In this document: piece by piece, positions 58,915 through 64,000 of the stretch
How positions within the stretch are numbered: the first letter of the stretch is position 1
Layout of the letters: every line of letters begins with the position of its first letter
Assembly: GCF_041262585.1 (NCBI RefSeq)
Contig: NZ_JBGCBZ010000020.1
Span: 1 to 64,000, forward strand
Reading direction: 5' to 3'
DNA length: 64,000 nucleotides
DNA from: JAOEGB01 sp041262585
GTDB taxonomy: Bacteria; Actinomycetota; Actinomycetes; Streptosporangiales; Streptosporangiaceae
Translations under genes and position numbers: made by a program
The notes under the pieces: model-generated
What the model saw: only the letters and a program-made list of their open reading frames with translations
Told to the model about the DNA's origin: nothing
The model's database searches: none

Positions 58915-59067
58915 TTGAACTCTTCTCCTTGGTACACACGCTGGTCCAGTGGCTCCGGACCGCGGACGTGTTTGCTGTTACGTGACAGCACAACCGAGCT
59001 TATGGGTGGTTTATTGCCATTCATCCCATGATGCGATGTTTGTCACGTTCGGGAATGTTCTGGCCGG

Positions 59068-59111
59068 CTCGCCGCCGGCGAGGGAAGTGGGGCGGACTCG
59101 CCGCCGGCGAG
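59068..59111. repeat. two direct copies of a GC palindrome upstream of nadE
   Basis: CTCGCCGCCGGCGAG occurs at 59068-59082 and 59097-59111 (29 bp apart); each copy is itself an inverted repeat. They lie in the 58915-59283 gap, which otherwise shows no gene. They could be paired operator sites or hairpins ahead of nadE. Confidence 0.7.
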
Positions 59112-59283
59112 GCAGATCGGACGCCGGCCCCTCACCTTTCGGACGCACCAAGGCGAGGCGCCGGATCCCATCCGTGGCTCACGTCACCTTTTCGGCGCCT
59201 GGGGGTGACGGCATCCCGCTCATGAGGGACGCCCCTTATCGTCGCTTTGACGACAACAAATCGGACCTTCTAAGGTGGGGGGC

Positions 59284-61035
59284 GTGGCTCAACTCCGTAT
59301 CGCCCTCGCCCAGACCAATCCCGTCGTCGGCGACATCGCCGCCAACGCGGACACGCTTGTCGAGTGGACCCGCCGGGCCGCCGAGCGTGACGCACATCTC
59401 GTCGTCTTCACCGAGCTGTTCCTGACCGGATATCCGGCTGAGGACCTGGTGCTGCGCTCCTCGTTCGTCGAGGCGTCGATCGCGACGCTGTCGTCCGTGG
59501 CCGCCCGGCTCGCCGAGGAGGGGCTCGGGGACCTCCCCGTCGTGGTCGGCTACCTCGACCGGGCCGACCTCGCCCCGCGGGTGGGCCAGCCCAAGGGCGC
59601 GCCGCTCGACGCCGCCGCCCTGCTCTACCAGGGCGAGGTCGTCATCAGGTCGGCCAAGCACCACCTGCCCAACTACGGCGTCTTCGACGAATACCGCTAC
59701 TTCGTGCGCGGGGACCGGCTGCCCGTCTTCCGGCTTCACGGCATCGACGTGGCCATCGCGATCTGCGAGGACCTCTGGCAGGAGGGCGGCCCGGTCTCCG
59801 CCGTGGCCGAGGCGGGCGCCGGGCTGCTCGTCGTCCCGAACGGCTCGCCGTACGAGACGAACAAGGACGACGTGCGGCTGGAGCTGTGTGCCCGCCGCGC
59901 CAGGGAGGCGGGCTGCGCGCTGGCCTACGTGAACATGGTCGGCGGGCAGGACGAGCTGGTCTTCGACGGCGACTCCCTCGTCGTGGACGCCTCGGGAGAG
60001 CTGGTCGCCCGCGCGGCGCAGTTCCAGGAGGAGCTGCTGGTCACCGACCTGGAGCTGCCCGAGGCCACCGGCGAGCTCGGCGAGTTCCGGATCGACGCCC
60101 ACGACGGCACGGTCATCACGGTCGAGCGCCTGCTGTTGTCGGCCACGCCGGTCGAGCCGTACGAGCCGGGACCTCCCATGATCGCCGAACGGCTTGACGA
60201 CCTCGCCGAGGTCTACAACGCCCTGGTCCTGGGGGTGCGCGACTACGTCCGGAAGAACGGTTTCCAGTCGGTCATCCTCGGCCTGTCGGGCGGCATCGAC
60301 TCGGCGCTGACCGCCACCATCGCGGCCGACGCCATCGGGCCGGAACGGGTCCACGTCGTGCTGATGCCGTCGCGCTACTCCTCCGACCACTCGATCACCG
60401 ACGCCGAGGAACTGGTCCGCCGCCAGGGGCTCAACGCCCAGGTGGCGCCGATCGCGGACATCGTCACCGCGTTCGAGAAGGAGATCGAGCTGCACGGCCT
60501 CGCGGCGGAGAACCTTCAGGCCCGGGTGCGCGGCATGCTGCTGATGAGCCTGTCCAACGAGCACGGCCACCTCGTGCTGACCACCGGCAACAAGAGCGAG
60601 CTGGCGACCGGATACTCGACGCTCTACGGCGACTCGGCCGGTGGCTTCGCCCCGATCAAGGACGTGCTGAAGAGCGAGGTCTGGAAGCTGTCGCAGTGGC
60701 GCAACGCCCAGCCGGGCACACCGCCCATCCCGGAGAACTCGATCACCAAGGAGCCCAGCGCCGAGCTGCGGCCGGACCAGCGCGACACCGACTCGCTCCC
60801 GCCGTACGACGTGCTCGACCGGCTGCTCGGCGACTACGTGGAGAAGGACATGGGCCGCGACGAGCTCATCGCCGCGGGCCACGACCCCGAGCTGGTCACG
60901 CGGATGATCCGCCTGGTGGACCTGGCCGAGTACAAGCGCCGCCAGTATCCGCCGGGCCCGAAGATCACGCCGAAGAACTTCGGCCGCGACCGCCGCCTCC
61001 CGATCACCAACCGCTGGCGGGAAACCCTGACCTGA
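59284..61035 (+). CDS. nadE: glutamine-dependent NAD+ synthase
   Basis: 583 residues from GTG 59284 (AAGGTGGGG upstream). It has two domains. The N-terminal nitrilase-type glutaminase has its triad visible in TELFLTGYP (Glu), KHHLPNYGVFDEYRYF (Lys) and AIAICEDLW (Cys). The C-terminal synthetase has the P-loop ILGLSGGIDSALT and LTTGNKSELATGYSTLYGD. It amidates deamido-NAD with glutamine, the last step of NAD synthesis; nadA lies at the other end of the window. The stop codon lies in a tandem repeat. Confidence 0.97.
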   Translation: MAQLRIALAQTNPVVGDIAANADTLVEWTRRAAERDAHLVVFTELFLTGYPAEDLVLRSSFVEASIATLSSVAARLAEEGLGDLPVVVGYLDRADLAPRVGQPKGAPLDAAALLYQGEVVIRSAKHHLPNYGVFDEYRYFVRGDRLPVFRLHGIDVAIAICEDLWQEGGPVSAVAEAGAGLLVVPNGSPYETNKDDVRLELCARRAREAGCALAYVNMVGGQDELVFDGDSLVVDASGELVARAAQFQEELLVTDLELPEATGELGEFRIDAHDGTVITVERLLLSATPVEPYEPGPPMIAERLDDLAEVYNALVLGVRDYVRKNGFQSVILGLSGGIDSALTATIAADAIGPERVHVVLMPSRYSSDHSITDAEELVRRQGLNAQVAPIADIVTAFEKEIELHGLAAENLQARVRGMLLMSLSNEHGHLVLTTGNKSELATGYSTLYGDSAGGFAPIKDVLKSEVWKLSQWRNAQPGTPPIPENSITKEPSAELRPDQRDTDSLPPYDVLDRLLGDYVEKDMGRDELIAAGHDPELVTRMIRLVDLAEYKRRQYPPGPKITPKNFGRDRRLPITNRWRETLT

Positions 61036-61082
61036 TTTCCCGGCCCAATTCCCGGCCTGATTTCCCGGCCTGGCCTCCCCGG
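61031..61082. repeat. 13-bp tandem repeat containing the nadE stop
   Basis: Units CCTGATTTCCCGG, CCCAATTCCCGG, CCTGATTTCCCGG and CCTGGCCTCCCCGG run head to tail. The nadE TGA (61033-61035) is in the first unit. Confidence 0.85.
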
Positions 61083-61085
61083 CCT

Positions 61086-61112
61086 GCTGAGCCCCTGGCC
61101 GGGGGGCTCAGC
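61086..61112. terminator. bidirectional hairpin between nadE and tetR
   Basis: Perfect 10-bp stem GCTGAGCCCC / GGGGCTCAGC with a 7-nt loop. The right arm contains the stop codon of the convergent TetR gene. Confidence 0.75.
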
Positions 61113-61719
61113 GGGGGCGGAAACCCCGGAGGGCCTCGTCCACGATCTGCTCCGGGAGGTCGTCGGGGAGCTCGGCGTCCTCGCCCAACCACTTGGTCCG
61201 CCACATCATGGTGCCGCTCAGGATGGCCATCGCCATCTCGATGTCGAGATCGGAACGCAGCTCGCCGTTCTCGATGCCGCGCTGGAGGACGCCCCGCAGG
61301 GCCGCCCTGCGCGGCTCGATGGCGATCGCCCGGAACCGCTCGGCCAGGCGCGGATGGCGCTCCCACGCGCTCATCGCGATGTTCATGATGCAGCGCGTGC
61401 GCATGTGGCGGGACTCGTCGCCCACGACGCGGAGGTAGGTGACCAGGTCGTCCCGCACGGACGCGCCGTGGAGCGGCGGGATGGGCGGCTTCAGCGAGGC
61501 CAGGGCGTCGACGACCAGGTCCTCCTTGTTGGACCAGCGGCGGTAGATCGTCGTCTTGCCGACGCCCGCCCTGGATGCGATCGCCTCGATGGACAACTCG
61601 GACACGCCGATGCCCTCGCCGAGAAGGTCGAGGGCGGCGTCGATGATGGCCTTCTCGGCCTTCTCGCTGCGGGGGCGGCCCGCCGGGCGGGCCACCCCTT
61701 CCGTCTGCTGCGTAGTCAT
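61108..61719 (-). CDS. TetR-family regulator
   Basis: 203 residues. The N-terminal helix-turn-helix is clear: KAEKAIIDAALDLL, SIEAIASRAGVGKTTIYRRWSNKEDLV. The C-terminal ligand domain is of the TetR_C_16-like type (RFRAIAIEPRRAALRGVL). It begins 7 bp after the stop of the DHA2 MFS transporter on the same strand, so the regulator is co-transcribed behind the pump it probably represses. Candidate operators lie upstream of the pump. Confidence 0.93.
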   Translation of the reverse strand: MTTQQTEGVARPAGRPRSEKAEKAIIDAALDLLGEGIGVSELSIEAIASRAGVGKTTIYRRWSNKEDLVVDALASLKPPIPPLHGASVRDDLVTYLRVVGDESRHMRTRCIMNIAMSAWERHPRLAERFRAIAIEPRRAALRGVLQRGIENGELRSDLDIEMAMAILSGTMMWRTKWLGEDAELPDDLPEQIVDEALRGFRPR

Positions 61720-61726
61720 CGCAAGC

Positions 61727-63331
61727 TCACACTACCGCTGATTCCTTCTCCGGCTCGGCCGCTTCCGCTCCAGGAGCGGTCGCGCCGGTACGGCCGGGCG
61801 CCCCGGGCTTGGCGGCGTGCGCCCCCGTCTTGCCCGGCATCCACAGCGCCACGATGAGCGCTCCGGCGAGGGCGACGAGGGCCGACCCGAGGGCCGCCCA
61901 GTGGATGCCGCTCACGAAGGCGTCGTTCGCGGTCTCCATCAGGCTCGCGCCACGCGGGCCCAGCCGCCCGGCGACGCCCGCCGCCCCGGAGATCGACTCG
62001 GTCACGACGTGGCGGAGCTGCTCCGGCAGAGCGGTGACCTTGCCCTCCATCCCGTTGCGGTAGCTCGCCGACAGGGCCGCGCCCAGGATGGCGATGCCGA
62101 GCGTGCCGGCGACCTGCCGGACGACGTTGCTCATCGACGAGCCGACGCCCGCCTTCTCCCTGGGGAGGGAGTTCATGATGACGGTCGTCGCGGGCGGCAT
62201 GATGTTGGCCATCGCGACTCCCTGGATGAACGCGAGCGTGAGCAGGATCCAGATCGGCGTGGTGGCGGTCACCAGGGTGTAGGCCGCGAGCGCCCCCGCG
62301 ATGACGATCATCGCCACCGTGCCCACGAGCTTGGAACCGTACTTCTGCACCATCCGCGCGCTCTGCGGCGCGAAGATGAGCTGCGCGGCCGCGAACGGCA
62401 GCACGAGCGCGCCGGACTGCAGCGGCGAGTAGCCCCGGACGATCTGCCAGTAGAAGGCCATGAAGAACATGACGCCCAGCGCGGCGAAGAAGACCAGGCC
62501 CACGCTGGCGATGGCGGTGGAGAAGCCCGCGTTGCGGAAGTTGCGCACGTCGAAGGCGGGGTGGTCGATCCGCCGCTCGTACCAGACGAACGCCGCGAGG
62601 ATCGCGATGCCCACCAGCGACGGCACGATGACCGAGGCGTCGGCGAACGTGCCCAGGTCGCTGATCTTCACGATGCCGTAGACGAGGCTGATCAGGCCCA
62701 CGATCGACAGCAGAACGCCCACGGGGTCGAGCTTGGTCTTGTTCGGGTCCTTGGAGTCGGGGACGAGCATGCCGATCAGGACGAGGCTGATCAGCACGAT
62801 CGGGACGTTGACCAGGAAGACCGAGCCCCACCAGAAGTGCTCAAGGAGGATGCCGCCGGTGATCGGGCCGATCGCGACGGCGATGCCGACGCCGCCCGCC
62901 CAGATGCCGATCGCCTTGCCGCGCTCGTGGACCGGGAAGACGTTGGAGATGATCGCCAAGGTGGCGGGCATGATGGCCGCGCCGCCGAAGCCCATCAAGG
63001 CCCTGGCGACGATGAGTTGCATCGGGTCCTGCGAGTAGGCGCTGGCCACGGACGCCAGGCCGAACAGCACCATGCCGACGAACAGCATCTTCTTGCGCCC
63101 GTAACGGTCGCCGAGCACCCCGAAGGTGAACAGCAGCGCCGCGAAGACGAGCGTGTAGGAGTTCATCGCCCACTCCAGCTCGCTCTGGGTCGCGCCCAGA
63201 CCGTGAACCGGGTCGGCGATCGTCTTGATCGCGACGTTGAGAATCGTGTTGTCAAGGACAACGGCCAGCAGGCTGAACACCATCACACCGAGGACCTGCC
63301 AGCGGCGTGGGTGACCGGTATGCGTTTCCAC
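61727..63331 (-). CDS. DHA2-family MFS multidrug transporter
   Basis: 534 residues from GTG 63331 (GGGGGG upstream). Fourteen membrane helices are predicted by eye, with the DHA2 signatures NVAIKTIADPVHGLGAT, FTFGVLGDRYGRKKML (motif A) and GGVGIAVAIGPITGGILLEHF (motif C). It resembles EmrB/QacA drug-proton antiporters. The C-terminus is an Ala/Gly/Pro-rich tail. Operon with tetR (7-bp gap) indicates substrate-induced expression. Confidence 0.94.
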   Translation of the reverse strand: METHTGHPRRWQVLGVMVFSLLAVVLDNTILNVAIKTIADPVHGLGATQSELEWAMNSYTLVFAALLFTFGVLGDRYGRKKMLFVGMVLFGLASVASAYSQDPMQLIVARALMGFGGAAIMPATLAIISNVFPVHERGKAIGIWAGGVGIAVAIGPITGGILLEHFWWGSVFLVNVPIVLISLVLIGMLVPDSKDPNKTKLDPVGVLLSIVGLISLVYGIVKISDLGTFADASVIVPSLVGIAILAAFVWYERRIDHPAFDVRNFRNAGFSTAIASVGLVFFAALGVMFFMAFYWQIVRGYSPLQSGALVLPFAAAQLIFAPQSARMVQKYGSKLVGTVAMIVIAGALAAYTLVTATTPIWILLTLAFIQGVAMANIMPPATTVIMNSLPREKAGVGSSMSNVVRQVAGTLGIAILGAALSASYRNGMEGKVTALPEQLRHVVTESISGAAGVAGRLGPRGASLMETANDAFVSGIHWAALGSALVALAGALIVALWMPGKTGAHAAKPGAPGRTGATAPGAEAAEPEKESAVV

Positions 63332-63363
63332 GGACCCCCCAGTAATTCGATACGCTTAAGTTT

Positions 63364-63409
63364 CGCTACGTGAGCGTAGCGCAAGCAGATTCGATACGCA
63401 ACAGTATCG
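63364..63409. promoter_or_regulatory. paired TetR operator-like sites
   Basis: CGCTACG-TGAG-CGTAGCG (63364-63381) is a perfect 7-bp inverted repeat. CGATAC-N6-GTATCG (63392-63409) is a second. A further GATACG half-site lies at about 63350. All share GMTACG half-sites 30-80 bp before the DHA2 pump start, as expected for autoregulation by the TetR. Confidence 0.65.
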
Positions 63410-63502
63410 TTTCATAATGTGGAGGCACGGCGACCCCGAGCCGGCCGCGACCGCTGCCAGGCGGTGACGGGATCGGCCGGCAAGCAGAGACGGGAGCAGC
63501 CG

Positions 63503-64000
63503 TCAGGCGGTAGCGGGATCGGCCGCGGGCCGGCGGACGTCGCGCCAGAACGGCACGGCGACCAGGACGAAGAGCACTCCGACCGCGCCCGACGCGGCGA
63601 AGGCCCAGCTCGGACCGTAGGAGTCGACGACCCCTCCCGCGATCGGCCCGGCCGAGGCGACGCCGATGGTCAGCGCCATGCCGTGCAGCCCCATCGCCTC
63701 GCCCCGAACGGCGGCCGGGACGCGCCGGTTGACCGCGTCGACCGTGGAGGACAGGGACGGCGCGCACAGCACCCCGGCGGGCACGAGGGCGAGGCAGAGC
63801 CACCACCACCCGCCGCCCACGAGCCCCAGCGGGGCGGTGAGCGCGCACAACGCGCCGATCAGCACCAGGGGCGAGAGCCCCCGGGACAGCCCGCCGTACA
63901 CGAAGCCGCCGATCACGGAGTAGGCGCACCACACGGCGATCACCAGGCCGGTCCAGCCGGTCGCGCCGTCCGCTTTCAGCGTGGCGACCAGTGACAACTC
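63503..64000 (-). CDS. MFS transporter, C-terminal part (runs off the window)
   Basis: At least 165 residues of the C-terminal half of a major facilitator: helices AVWCAYSVIGGFVYGGLS, LVLIGALCALTAPLGLVGG, WLCLALVPAGVLCAPSL and the last pair, with RVPAAVRGEAMGLHGMAL between. The frame is open to the window edge, so the true start lies beyond 64000. The substrate is unknown; the short C-terminal tail ends DVRRPAADPATA. Confidence 0.85.
   Translation of the reverse strand, partial: ELSLVATLKADGATGWTGLVIAVWCAYSVIGGFVYGGLSRGLSPLVLIGALCALTAPLGLVGGGWWWLCLALVPAGVLCAPSLSSTVDAVNRRVPAAVRGEAMGLHGMALTIGVASAGPIAGGVVDSYGPSWAFAASGAVGVLFVLVAVPFWRDVRRPAADPATA

Overview
The window is high-GC actinobacterial DNA with GTG/TTG starts, tight 4-bp overlaps and GC-rich hairpins. 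Gene content and order follow the conserved actinobacterial segment known in Mycobacterium tuberculosis as roughly Rv2200c-Rv2222c (ctaC, adoK, erpA, cobS, pepA, lpd/sucB, TIGR01777, lipB, lipA, DUF4191, RDD, glnA, glnE, glnA2). The protein texture (PspA-PspAA-HtpX-PspAB set, mycothiol-family enzyme, SARP-like regulator) suggests a filamentous actinomycete, perhaps Streptosporangiaceae. That family placement is inference.

Layout. 1-3.1 kb: cytochrome aa3 oxidase ctaC-ctaD-ctaF on the minus strand; the first 90 bases are a C/G homopolymer that looks like an assembly artefact. 3.2-7.8 kb: cysteine desulfurase-TusA pair, adenosine kinase-like gene, ErpA-type Fe-S carrier, quinolinate synthase. 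7.8-15.9 kb: mycothiol-family protein, frameshifted Ser/Thr kinase with beta-propeller, PSP envelope-stress operon, DUF3043, SUKH-domain membrane protein. 16-19.4 kb: Tat-exported multicopper oxidase and aldo/keto reductase. 19.7-24 kb: cobU-cobS, a CPBP-protease remnant, a YtrA-type GntR/DUF1648 operon. 24-33.5 kb: pepA, lpdA, sucB, TIGR01777, S51 peptidase, lipB-like, lipA, DUF4191 and a methyltransferase. 33.5-36.7 kb: RDD protein, anchored protein, and glnA behind a GlnR box. 36.7-43.3 kb: accessory and partly decayed DNA separating glnA from glnE (integrase remnant, truncated sigma factor, lost regulator, oxidoreductase and esterase, DinB protein, large membrane protein). 43.4-50 kb: glnE, a class I amidotransferase, a thioesterase-like gene, glnA2 with a GlnR half-box. 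50-58.3 kb: two paralogous NarL-type histidine kinases, ArsR regulator, MFS transporter, and an unusual SARP-BTAD-receiver fusion regulator. 58.5-64 kb: a His/Asn/Trp-rich secreted protein, nadE, TetR, a DHA2 MFS pump, and an MFS gene running off the edge.

Functional threads: terminal respiration plus sulfur/Fe-S supply; NAD synthesis (nadA, nadE); lipoate synthesis next to the lipoylated E2; nitrogen control (glnA, glnE, glnA2 with GlnR sites); envelope stress (PSP).

Three signals stand out. (1) A dispersed intergenic repeat of 18 copies at five loci, with an almost invariant 53-bp period, sometimes as two divergent arms; I know of no described counterpart. (2) Short tandem duplications that contain the stop codon, at the 3' end of about ten genes. 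(3) A LipB homologue in which both catalytic residues (Lys and Cys) are substituted, directly upstream of an intact lipA.
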